This document shows, in pieces, positions 21,389-30,182 of a stretch of 64,000 nucleotides of DNA. The DNA lies in the NCBI GenBank assembly GCA_016710625.1, contig JADJVK010000020.1, positions 5,413-69,412 on the forward strand, written 5' to 3'. The notes beneath the pieces are model-generated. The model was not told the origin of the DNA. It saw nothing but the letters and a program-made list of their open reading frames with translations, and did not search any database. The DNA is from Saprospiraceae bacterium (lineage in GTDB: Bacteria; Bacteroidota; Bacteroidia; Chitinophagales; Saprospiraceae). Position 1 is the first letter of the stretch. Each line of letters begins with the position of its first letter. Made by a program: the position numbers and the translations under genes.

Positions 21389-21934
21389 TTATATTGAAAG
21401 CTCTTTGAAAATATTTTCTAAATTTTTAGAAGCAAATGACCCTACTTCTTCTTTTATTGGACCTTCAAAATTTTGGGAAGCAGCAAAGACAACTGAATTG
21501 ATTAAAAACAAGTCACTTTTACTAAAAAACTTCTCTTCCCATGGAGCAGGATCTGGATCTGGATGTGGTTGAAAATGTCTATCCAGCTTTTTTAAAATTT
21601 TTAATAAAATTTCGAGTATTCTATTCGTTCCACAATCACCTGTTATACTTATAATATCTTTTGATGCTGAAAAATAGATACCTTTTTGGAAAGACTCCTC
21701 AGAGAAATTTGCAATATCTCTGGATCGATTCATGATTTCTACCAATCCTTTAGAAACCATAATTGCCAATGCAAAAGGTGGTAAAGGTTGAGGGTTTAGG
21801 CAAATATGTGCATAATATTCTTCAAAAACCCATTTCCTTTTTCGGGGTGGGAATCTTCGTGGATATGTTGGACATTCATCATCCCAATAAACTGATGACG
21901 CTATTGCTAATGCAATTTTTTCAAGATTTTTCAT
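21389..21934 (-). CDS. Hypothetical protein with an LNPQPLPP motif (181 aa)
   Basis: Cytoplasmic-looking protein without signal peptide. Residues ~46-55 contain CLNPQPLPPF, a proline-rich motif I have met in uncharacterised proteins of several bacterial phyla; no function is established to my knowledge. An arginine/proline-rich patch (YPRRFPPRKRKW) precedes it and a second proline-rich stretch (HPDPDPAPWEEKF) lies near residue 130. The remainder is helical. The start ATG is clear and the frame is intact. A structured leader lies upstream and a strong hairpin downstream, so it is probably a single-gene transcript. Confidence 0.6.
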   Translation of the reverse strand: MKNLEKIALAIASSVYWDDECPTYPRRFPPRKRKWVFEEYYAHICLNPQPLPPFALAIMVSKGLVEIMNRSRDIANFSEESFQKGIYFSASKDIISITGDCGTNRILEILLKILKKLDRHFQPHPDPDPAPWEEKFFSKSDLFLINSVVFAASQNFEGPIKEEVGSFASKNLENIFKELSI

Positions 21935-21973
21935 AATATTTGGATTTAATTATCAATCAAACTAGGATGAAAA

Positions 21974-22067
21974 TCAAGTGAAAAAATTCAGAAAGTGAAT
22001 ATAGTCAAGCTAAAAACGTAGGTTTTGACTTTTCAACGACCTACCTATGTTTTCACTTGACTTTCTG
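21974..22067 (-). promoter_or_regulatory. Structured leader upstream of the LNPQPLPP gene
   Basis: TCAAGTGAAAA (21974-21984) pairs exactly with TTTTCACTTGA (22050-22060); CAGAAAG (21989-21995) pairs with CTTTCTG (22061-22067); and ACGTAGGT near 22016 pairs with ACCTAC near 22039. The first two pairs interleave rather than nest, so they are either alternative folds or a pseudoknot. The element ends about 40 bases before the gene's ATG. No known riboswitch class is recognised. Confidence 0.4.
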
Positions 22068-22292
22068 TATCTAAGAATAAGAATTATTTATATAATGATG
22101 TAAAGTTACAGTTATGTAAATATTGTAAAAAATCATTTTTGAACAGCACAATTACATGAAACACATATTAGACTAAATATCAATTGCTTATAAAATAAAA
22201 TGACATAATTTTGGTTTTTTTATACTAAATTATCGTAAAAAAGATAAGTATTATCATTTGTAAAAACATTGTTTTATTCGTTAAAAAACGGT

Positions 22293-22335
22293 ACAAAAAA
22301 AAAACCGCAACCATTATCTTTATAATGATTGCGGT
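22293..22335 (-). terminator. Rho-independent terminator (minus strand)
   Basis: ACCGCAA-CC-ATTAT / ATAAT-GA-TTGCGGT stem at 22304-22335; on the minus strand it is followed by a run of ten T. It lies ~220 bases past the efflux adaptor stop and may back up the nearer hairpin. Confidence 0.75.
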
Positions 22336-22534
22336 ACTTAACTTACTTTGATTTTTTGATTATACAGGGTGCATAAACATTATTCACTATGATGCTTTCT
22401 AATGTTCAAAGTTAATATAAGTTACATAAATTAATAAATAACAGAAATTCTTAAAGTACCAGCAAAAAACATTATGCACTGTATTTCAATATCTTAACTG
22501 CCACATTGCTTAGAATTTACCGTTTACATTTCAA

Positions 22535-22554
22535 CAAAAACCGTTAATAAACGG
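22535..22554 (-). terminator. Short terminator hairpin after the efflux adaptor gene
   Basis: CCGTT / AACGG stem with a four-base loop directly after the stop codon at 22559, followed on the minus strand by five T. Confidence 0.55.
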
Positions 22555-22558
22555 GGGA

Positions 22559-23743
22559 TTAATCTTCCTTATTTTTGAGTGCCATCAACAAATTGTAAGC
22601 TCCTTTATACACAATTTGCTTGTTTGCGATGACTTCAGAGTTTTTGATTTCAATAAACCCATTTTCTTTGTTACCTGTTTTCACCTCTATGAAATTAAAA
22701 TTCAAATTATCTTTTTGAGCAAAAACATAATCCTTGCCTTCAAAATTAACAATCGTCTCTTCTGGCAATGCATCCACCAAGTCTGATTTCACATCTACTT
22801 CGGCGTTCATGTACATCCCAGGTATCAGGGTTTTATCATAGTTTTCGAAATGACAATGCACATCGATCGAATGATCTTCTGTAAGATTCTTACTGATTAA
22901 AATAATTGTACAGGGATATTTTTTAGCTGCATTACTATTGTTAAATGCCAACAATTTTTGACCAATAAACAACTTTGAAATGTCCTTTTCAAATACTTTT
23001 AGGTTCAAATGGATATCACTTGGGTTCACTAATTCAAAAAGTACATCAGCTGGAGTAACGTATTTACCAATGTTCACATTTACTTTCGAAACAAATCCAT
23101 CAATAGAAGAATAGATTCTAACACTTTTGGAAAGGTTGGTTTCATTCAATGTGTTCGGATTGATATTGATCAATTTTAGTTTTTCTGCTAATCCACTTAA
23201 ATTAATTTTCAATAATTTGTACTCTGATTCAGCCATTTGGAACACTTTGTCGCTACTAGCCTGGCTTTGATTCAGCTCTTTTTGGCGAAAATATTCTTTC
23301 TCTGCATATTCCAACTTTGATTTGTTGGTCAAATAGTCTTGCTGCAACTGGATGTATTGTTGATCTTCAAGAGTTGCAATCACTTCCCCTTTTTTCAGAT
23401 GCATCCCTGGCAAAAGTTTGGTAGAGGTAAGATATCCTCCTAAAGGCATACTTACAGAAATCATATTTTGTGGCGGTACATCAATGATTCCATTGATTTT
23501 CATCACTGTAGAGATATTTTTTTGCTCCAAATTACAAAATTGAAGGTTAGCATTTTTTAGCTGTGGCTCTGTTAACGTGATTAAATTTTCCACCTTTGCT
23601 TCTTGATCTTTTGCTCCTTCTGCATTTTTTTTATTGCTACAATTAATAAAAAATAGGGTTCCTAGCAAAAAAGCAATCCACAAGTTTTTTGATGCAAAAC
23701 TTTGTATATATCTGTGATTCAATGATTTATTATTATTTTTCAT
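22559..23743 (-). CDS. Efflux RND transporter periplasmic adaptor (CusB/CzcB-type lipoprotein)
   Basis: 394 aa. The lipobox FFINC near residue 35 makes it a lipoprotein. Then come the HlyD-family features: a barrel-sandwich half-motif (MPLGGYLTSTKLLPGMHLKKGEVIATLE), a helical hairpin (~110-190) rich in E/K/Q/L, the second lipoyl half (IYSSIDGFVSKVNVNIGKYV), and a beta-barrel domain (IHLNLKVFEKDI, LIPGMYMNAEV). It bridges the inner-membrane pump and outer-membrane channel. It is last in the TolC-adaptor-pump operon, reading pump (25061), channel (23784), adaptor (22559). Confidence 0.88.
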   Translation of the reverse strand: MKNNNKSLNHRYIQSFASKNLWIAFLLGTLFFINCSNKKNAEGAKDQEAKVENLITLTEPQLKNANLQFCNLEQKNISTVMKINGIIDVPPQNMISVSMPLGGYLTSTKLLPGMHLKKGEVIATLEDQQYIQLQQDYLTNKSKLEYAEKEYFRQKELNQSQASSDKVFQMAESEYKLLKINLSGLAEKLKLININPNTLNETNLSKSVRIYSSIDGFVSKVNVNIGKYVTPADVLFELVNPSDIHLNLKVFEKDISKLFIGQKLLAFNNSNAAKKYPCTIILISKNLTEDHSIDVHCHFENYDKTLIPGMYMNAEVDVKSDLVDALPEETIVNFEGKDYVFAQKDNLNFNFIEVKTGNKENGFIEIKNSEVIANKQIVYKGAYNLLMALKNKED

Positions 23744-23783
23744 AAAACAAATTTTATTTGTTTAAAAATTATTTAAGGATGTT

Positions 23784-25019
23784 TTAGTTGTTAAAATAGC
23801 TGAGTTGTACGATGTATTCATTTCTAACTTTCACCAACTCGATATAGTTCTTTTTAAGTTCGATACTTTGATTGATCAATATCACCCAATCCAAATAATT
23901 GATTTCTCCATTATTGAATTGCTTAGTAGCGGTATCGACTATCAGGTTAGCATTCGGCAAAACAGTGGCTTCATAAGATTTAATCTGCTCATTACTAGCA
24001 TTATATTGGAAAATCAGTGATTGATAATGATTTTCTAATTGTTGCTTTTCTGTTGCCAATTCTTGGTTCAGCACATTTCCATAAAACTCATTCGCCGCAA
24101 TTTTAGCTTTTTGAGATTTTCTAAAAATAGGAATCCCCACTCCAATATCAAATGATTGAAATCTTTTCCATCGATTGTAATAAATATCGTCTGACCCAAC
24201 TCCTTTCATGGTCGTCGAAGCTGCTCCAACAGAAATCTCTGGCAATAATTTGGATTTTTCCAATGCGATATTCACCGTATTTAATTGCTTTTGTTGCTCA
24301 ATATATTTCAGGTTCGGGTGTTGCTCGATGGTATTTTGTCCCATCACGACACTTTGATAAAAAAGGGATTCTTCAACTTCGATTTTAGTCTCCACATTTA
24401 ATAACAATTGAAACTTGGCTTGCAAGAATGCGATCTCTTGATTTAATTGCTTTAGCTGTAGTCTCAAATTACTCAGCTGGGTTTCTGCTGTCGTTTTCTC
24501 CAAAATATTACTTTCACCTTTCGAAAATCTAACCTCAGTTTTTTTGAAGAAATTATTATAAATGGTGTCTGATTTCAATAGCAATTTTTCTTTTGCTTTC
24601 AAATAAATCAACGAGTAATAAAGCTCAGTAATCATTTTTTTGAGTTCCACTTCTTTAATGTTTACTCCCAACAATACAGATTTCCATTCTTCCGTGAGTA
24701 ATTTTTTTTGATTGGAATAGACAATAGGCAATGAAAATGACTGCCCAATAGCGAAACGGTTATCAATATAACTGCTATTCATTTGCCCAAACCCACCAGA
24801 AATAATAGTAGATGGTATATTTTTATAAGTTTCAATCATTTTTTGATGATATTCAGCCTTCAATCGTTCACTTTTGAGGGTCATATTATTTTTGATTGCC
24901 ATTTCAATTGCCAATGGAAGGCTCATTTTATTTTGAGCAGAAAGCAATATTGGAAACAAAGCAATTATGATGAGCACAAAAAAGCTATTGATTTTTTTTA
25001 TATTTCTATTATTTATCAT
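23784..25019 (-). CDS. TolC family outer-membrane efflux protein (CusC/CzcC-type)
   Basis: 411 aa. Signal peptide ending LLSAQ, then two internally similar halves of long coiled helices with TolC-type landmarks (LPLAIEMAIKNNMTLKSERLK at residues ~34-55 and ATKQFNNGEINYLDWVILINQ near 365-390). It forms the outer-membrane duct of the metal efflux complex. It lies 41 bases downstream of the pump gene and 40 bases upstream of the adaptor gene. Confidence 0.87.
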   Translation of the reverse strand: MINNRNIKKINSFFVLIIIALFPILLSAQNKMSLPLAIEMAIKNNMTLKSERLKAEYHQKMIETYKNIPSTIISGGFGQMNSSYIDNRFAIGQSFSLPIVYSNQKKLLTEEWKSVLLGVNIKEVELKKMITELYYSLIYLKAKEKLLLKSDTIYNNFFKKTEVRFSKGESNILEKTTAETQLSNLRLQLKQLNQEIAFLQAKFQLLLNVETKIEVEESLFYQSVVMGQNTIEQHPNLKYIEQQKQLNTVNIALEKSKLLPEISVGAASTTMKGVGSDDIYYNRWKRFQSFDIGVGIPIFRKSQKAKIAANEFYGNVLNQELATEKQQLENHYQSLIFQYNASNEQIKSYEATVLPNANLIVDTATKQFNNGEINYLDWVILINQSIELKKNYIELVKVRNEYIVQLSYFNN

Positions 25020-25060
25020 TTTTATAAATTTAAGTATTCAATAAAAATTGAATTCATCTT

Positions 25061-28000
25061 TTAACTAGCTGATTTTGAACTAAATCTTTCAAAAATAATA
25101 TACAAAATCGGCAATACATACAAGGTCAGAAAGGTAGCAATTAATAACCCACCAATCACTACAGTTGCAAGTGGACGCTGCACCTCAGCTCCTGCACCAT
25201 TACTTAATGCCATTGGCAAAAAGCCCAACGAAGCAACAAAGGCTGTCATTAATACTGGTCTTAATCGGATCTTTGTTCCCATTAATACTATTCTTTTGGT
25301 GTCGTGCAAACCTTCCCCTTTTATTCTGTTAAACTCTGCAATCAATACTATTCCGTTAAGAACTGCTACACCAAATAATGCGATAAAACCAACACCAGCA
25401 CTGATACTAAATGGCATTCCTCTCAAGGCTAAGAAAAATATACCTCCAATAGCAGATAGTGGTATGGCGGAATAAATCAAGATACCTTGGATAATGGAAT
25501 TGAAAGAAAAATACAACAATAAGAAAATCAATAATAAAGCAATTGGAACTGCTATTCCCAATCTTGCTTTCGCTGCATTTAAATTCTCAAATGCTCCACC
25601 ATAAGTGATGTAATATCCAGGTGGAAGATTCAATTTTGCATCAACTTTTAATTGTAATTCTTGCACAATTGATTGCACATCCCTTCCTCTCACATTGAAT
25701 CCTATGATAATTCTTCTCTTAGCATCCTCTCTTTGTATTTGATTTGGACTATCTTTCAGGCTCACATTGGCTAATTGATGCAATGGAATTTGTGTCCCAT
25801 TATTGATGGGTATCAATAGATTTTGAACATCTTCGATGTTTTTTCTTTGGTCGCCATCCAACCGCACCACCATATCGAATCTTTTCTCACCTTCATAAAC
25901 AAAACCTGTAGTCTGACCAGCTAAACCTATATTAATCACTCTATTTATGTCGCTGATATTCAGTCCATACTGAGCAATAGCAGCTCTATTGTAATCAATT
26001 ATAACTTGTTGTAGTCCCGTAACTGGTTCTAAATAGAGATTTTTAGCCCCCTCGATAGAAGAAACTAAATCACCAACTTTTTGAGAATACTTGGATAAAG
26101 TGTCTAAGTTTTCACCAAATATTTTGCATACAACATCTTGTTTTGCTCCCGTCATCAGCTCATTAAATCTCATTTGTACAGGATATTGGAAACTGACTAA
26201 AATACCAGGAATTTCCTCAACTGCAGCTGTCATTTTTTCAGCCAAATCTGGGAAATTTTTAGCCGATGTCCATTCTTTCTTATCTTTCAAAATCACCATC
26301 ATATCCGCAGCTTCCATCGGCATAGGGTCAGTAGGGATTTCGCCTGATCCAATTTTTGATACAATTTGCAATACTTCAGGAAACCTCGTCTTTAATATAT
26401 GAGCAGCTTTCTTAGTACTTTCAATTGTAGTGTTCAAATTACTTCCAGACAGCACTCTAAACTCTACTGCAAAATCACCTTCTTCGAGGGCAGGAATAAA
26501 TTCTCCACCCAAATTTGAAAGAATATAAATTGCAATAATGAAAAGTGTCAAAGCAGTTATTATGACTGTTTTCTTGAAATTCAATACCTTATCTAAAGAT
26601 TTTTGGTAGTGGAATTCAACAAATTCCATCATTTTATCTGAAAATGTTTTATTATGCCTAATTTTTTTACTTAAAACTAAAGAACTAATCATAGGAATAT
26701 AAGTAATCGAAAGTATAAATGCACCAATTAATGCAAATGAAACTGTTTGCACCATGGGTTTAAACATTTTTCCTTCAATACCTTCTAAAGTAAAAATTGG
26801 CAAATAAACGATTAGTATAATTAATTGTCCAAAGATGGCACTATTCATCATTTTGCTAGCTGAATTAAATACCGTCTTATCCATCTGTTTACTATCTAAA
26901 CTTACTTGATTTGCATACATTTTAGAATGAGTTAACTGATGCATAATCGCTTCTACAATAATGACGGCTCCATCTACAATCAATCCAAAATCCAAAGCAC
27001 CCAAACTCATTAGATTTCCGCTTACACCAAAGAAATTCATCATGCAAATCGCAAAAAGCATAGCTAGAGGAATTACTGATGCTACTATTAACCCTGCCCT
27101 AAAATTTCCTAAGAATAACACCAAAATAAAAATGACTATCAGAGCACCTTCCATCAAATTCTTTTCAACATTAGAAATGGCATTATTCACCATTTTCGTT
27201 CTATCCAAAAAAGGCTCGAGAATGACGCCTTCTGGAAGTGTTTTTTGAATCTGAGCCACTCTTTCTTTCACATTTTTGATAACTCTGCTACTATTTTCTC
27301 CCTTTAACATCATTACCACAGCACCAGCTACTTCCCCTTGGTCATTGTAGCACATTGCTCCATACCTGGTTGCATTTCCAAATCTTACCTCTGCAACATC
27401 TCTGATAAGTAATGGTGTGCCACTAGAAGTATTTTTGATGAAAATAGTGTTGATATCTTCAAATTCCCACTAATCCTTCACTTCTGATATATAAAACAGT
27501 TGGTCCTTTTTTCAATATAATCACCACCAGTGTTTTGGTTGTTTTTTTCGAGAGCATCAAAAATTTCATTAATTGTAATGTTGTGAGATTGGAGCACATT
27601 AGGTTTTACAGCAATTTCATATTGTTTTAATTTTCCACCAAAACTACTTACATCTGCAACTCCTTTCACCCCAAGCAATTGTCTTCTGACCATCCAATCT
27701 TGAATAGTTCGCAATTCCATGGCGGTATATTTTTTTTCATACCCTTCTTTTGCTCGAACTGTATATTGATAGATTTCGCCTAATCCAGTAGTTACAGGTG
27801 CCAAAGAGATGTTTCCAATCCCATTTGGAATTTCATCTTTTACTTGATTCAATCTTTCCGCTACCTGTTGTCGAGCCCAATAAACATCTATATTGTCTTC
27901 AAAAACAATAGTAACCAATGATAATCCAAATCGGGAGAAACTCCTGATTTCATGTAAACCAGGGATATTACTATTCGCCAATTCAATTGGGAATGTAATT

Positions 28001-28192
28001 AATCGTTCAATATCTGTGGCTCCCAAGGAAGGGGCTACTGTAATTACTTGAACTTGATTGTTGGTAATATCTGGTAACGGCGTCTATGGGTAGTTTGGTA
28101 GCTTGATAACTACCATAACCAATAAGTACTATAATGAATAACCCAATAAGGAGTTTATTCTTTACAGAAAACTCAATAATATTATTTAACAC
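25061..28192 (-). CDS. CusA/CzcA family heavy-metal efflux RND pump (frameshifted)
   Basis: An inner-membrane proton/cation antiporter of ~1043 aa, the normal size. N-terminus MLNNIIEFSVKNKLLIG (GTG start at 28190-28192), then PIDAV, ATDIERLITFPIELANSN (28015), FGGKLKQYEI, and the large open part from 27355 with EPFLDRT, GALDFGLIVDGAVIIVEA (TM4, conserved Asp), GEFIPALEEGDFAVE, GAKQDVVCKIFGE, and the last TM bundle ending VLPILYIIFERF. Three small indels (near 28085, at an A run near 27510, and near 27475) break the N-terminal third. Substrate by family: Cu/Ag, Zn/Co/Cd or similar cations; it cannot be told apart here. Confidence 0.9.
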
Positions 28193-28281
28193 AATAATTT
28201 AATTTAGAATGGTTTATAGACTTTTAGCTATTGAAAATCAAGTCTCAATAGCAAAAAACCTACATAAATAATGGTTGAAAA

Positions 28282-28737
28282 CTAATTACTAACCCAAATC
28301 TTATCTTGACTGATGCCATGACATGCATTGCAAGCACCATTTGAGATAGAACTAGCCATAAATTTCTTTTTACCAGTACTACTCACCACAGAAGGATACA
28401 AACCATTTCCAAACGAAATACTTTCGGTTGTGTAGAAATTGCCTAATCCATCCACAGGAATTCTTTTGACCAATACACCAGCACCATCAGGTTCTGTATA
28501 TAATTCAATAAATCCATTTGGGTTAACTTTGGTCAGTAAGCTATCATATACTGTACCAGCACCTTGAAACCAACCTTCACCTTTCCCACCAGAAATGTGG
28601 CAAGACATGCAATTTTGACCAACGTTGTGGCTTTTTTTAGATCCTGTAGCAGATATATTTGTTGAATTATTATCTTTATTACAGCTAAATACGACCAAAA
28701 TAATCAAAGAAAATACGCCAAAAATTTTTATTCTCAT
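28282..28737 (-). CDS. Small lipoprotein with two CxxCH haem-binding motifs
   Basis: 151 aa. Lipobox VFSC near residue 19, then CMSCH at residues ~43-47 and CNACH near 136-140, the two c-type haem sites. Between them is a beta-rich, likely carboxypeptidase-regulatory-like domain (GTVYDSLLTKVNPNGFIELYTEPDG, VKRIPVDGLGNFYTTE). It should be an electron-carrying or redox-sensing protein on the periplasmic or outer face. It lies upstream of the metal efflux pump on the same strand, 90 bases away. Confidence 0.72.
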   Translation of the reverse strand: MRIKIFGVFSLIILVVFSCNKDNNSTNISATGSKKSHNVGQNCMSCHISGGKGEGWFQGAGTVYDSLLTKVNPNGFIELYTEPDGAGVLVKRIPVDGLGNFYTTESISFGNGLYPSVVSSTGKKKFMASSISNGACNACHGISQDKIWVSN

Positions 28738-28785
28738 TTTGTTAAAACATTTAAATAATTAAAAAAAGACTTTAAAATTAATTGT

Positions 28786-29178
28786 TTAACAAAACTGTGG
28801 CGGTTGCCAAATTGCATCTAAATAACAAAAAGAAGAGGAGAAAACATAGTGAGAAGGAGTTTCGGAGAATATTTTTTCCGATTCAAATGGTTGTAAATTA
28901 ATTACTTCCGATGTGTTTTCAAAAGTAAAATTGATAGAACTAAGATTATCAACAGACTTAAAAGGAAGTTTCATATCTTTTTCATAATCAGCATCTTTTG
29001 AACTTCCATTTAAATAATGTAATTTTATGAATGTCGAAAAAGTCATGACTGGATCAGACTTGGTATGTTCAATAAAATGCTTAACCAACATTGGTAATTT
29101 CAATAGTTGGCTCAATTCTGTAAAAGAAAATAGATAAATAATTAATAAAAATATTGACAATTTATTCTTCACAATCAC
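28786..29178 (-). CDS. Hypothetical exported or anchored protein with a C-terminal WQPPQFC
   Basis: 130 aa. GTG start; an N-terminal hydrophobic segment (LSIFLLIIYLFSF) and then KHFIEHTKSDP, a stretch often seen in small Bacteroidota proteins encoded before CusCBA-type efflux operons. It ends DAIWQPPQFC, with a terminal cysteine next to Trp and Pro that could bind a metal. I know of no assigned function. It heads the operon of the di-haem lipoprotein and pump genes, which supports a link to metal stress. Confidence 0.6.
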   Translation of the reverse strand: MIVKNKLSIFLLIIYLFSFTELSQLLKLPMLVKHFIEHTKSDPVMTFSTFIKLHYLNGSSKDADYEKDMKLPFKSVDNLSSINFTFENTSEVINLQPFESEKIFSETPSHYVFSSSFCYLDAIWQPPQFC

Positions 29179-29255
29179 AAAGTTAGGATAAATAAACTAA
29201 ATTTGAAAAAAAATTTTTAATCATATTATAATATTAAATTTCATTCCTTAATTAA

Positions 29256-29531
29256 ATGAAAATAAAAGCAACGGAATTATTCATATTACAATGCATAATC
29301 TATGTAATATTTTGGATGACAAATGATTATATAGCTACTTTATTGAGTACGATATTTTTTTTCATATTTTTATCCATTTACATCATTGCTTTCATTGCTG
29401 AAAAATTGGATCATTCAAACGTACCTAACCAATATTTTAGTTTGATGGCAACTGGATTCCTGTCACCATTGATAATGTATATTATTTTTTATTTTCTGAA
29501 TGGCGGTAAATTCAATTGGATGAGTAATTAA
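29256..29531 (+). CDS. Small integral membrane protein (91 aa)
   Basis: Three predicted membrane segments (ELFILQCIIYVIFW, TLLSTIFFFIFLSIYIIAFI, FLSPLIMYIIFYFL) and few charged residues. No named family recognised. Divergent from the efflux operon (77 bases between starts) and convergent with the response regulator gene, 10 bases away. Clear ATG, intact. Confidence 0.5.
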   Translation: MKIKATELFILQCIIYVIFWMTNDYIATLLSTIFFFIFLSIYIIAFIAEKLDHSNVPNQYFSLMATGFLSPLIMYIIFYFLNGGKFNWMSN

Positions 29532-29541
29532 TCTGAAAAAT

Positions 29542-30162
29542 TTAAAAATTCTTAAATTTATTCACTGCTTCCACTCTATTTTGTACATGAAGTTTTTCAT
29601 AAATATGATGAATATGAACCTTTACTGTACCTGAGCTTATGAACATTTTTTCTGCTATCTCTTTATTTTGATACCCTTGGCTCAAGAGGTCTAATATTTC
29701 ATATTCTCTTGAAGATAAAGGATTTAGTTCTTTATTTAAATTCGTTCGATGAAAGGACTCCATCACTTTCCTAGCAATAGAGGTACTCATGGGTGCTCCT
29801 CCATCAAATAATTCTCTAATGGCTTCCACCACTTTCGAGGGTGATTCTTTCTTTAAAATGTAGCTATTTGCTCCAGCTTTTAAAGCTTCGAAAACCTTAT
29901 CATCATTGTCGAAAACCGTATAAACCATAAATTGTATATTAGGAAATTTATGTTTTATCAATTTTATTCCTTCTATTCCAGAAACTCCAGGAAGACCAAT
30001 ATCTGTAAAAATAATATCAGGAATATTTTTAGAAATATTATCCAAAGCTATCTCTACACTTTCAAATGCCCCAATACATTGCAACCCCTCTGTCTGATTA
30101 AACAAAGTTTCGAACCCATCTCTAAGTTCTTTGATGTCTTCAATAATGATGATGGTTGGCAT
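29542..30162 (-). CDS. NarL/LuxR-family response regulator at the end of the DUF4157 cluster
   Basis: 206 aa. Receiver with IEDI at 7-10 and phospho-acceptor Asp54 (IIFTDIGLPG), then a LuxR helix-turn-helix (LNPLSSREYEILDLLSQGYQNKEIAEKM, SGTVKVHIHHIYEKL). Lys near 104 (YILKKES) completes the switch set. It is the last gene of a long minus-strand set whose other regulatory member is the propeller histidine kinase at 35284-38303; I infer that they form a two-component pair controlling the cluster. Starts 20 bases downstream of the preceding gene. Confidence 0.88.
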   Translation of the reverse strand: MPTIIIIEDIKELRDGFETLFNQTEGLQCIGAFESVEIALDNISKNIPDIIFTDIGLPGVSGIEGIKLIKHKFPNIQFMVYTVFDNDDKVFEALKAGANSYILKKESPSKVVEAIRELFDGGAPMSTSIARKVMESFHRTNLNKELNPLSSREYEILDLLSQGYQNKEIAEKMFISSGTVKVHIHHIYEKLHVQNRVEAVNKFKNF

Positions 30163-30182
30163 TTTCGATTATTTAACTATTC

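Larger units (their letters stand above)
22068..22558. other. AT-rich intergenic region with two minus-strand terminators
   Basis: No coding frame. Besides the terminators at 22293-22335 and 22535-22554, it carries a copy of CGTTAAAAAACGG at 22279, matching the loop and stem of the hairpin at 21355 and of that at 22541. Nothing else is recognisable. Confidence 0.5.

Noticed and set aside
22068..22558. Riboswitch upstream of the LNPQPLPP gene or behind the efflux adaptor
   Set aside because: The hairpins fit terminators on the minus strand and no known aptamer core is recognisable.
26091..26402. Plus-strand frame inside the RND pump gene
   Set aside because: Shadow of the pump gene, which is supported over the same bases by conserved motifs.
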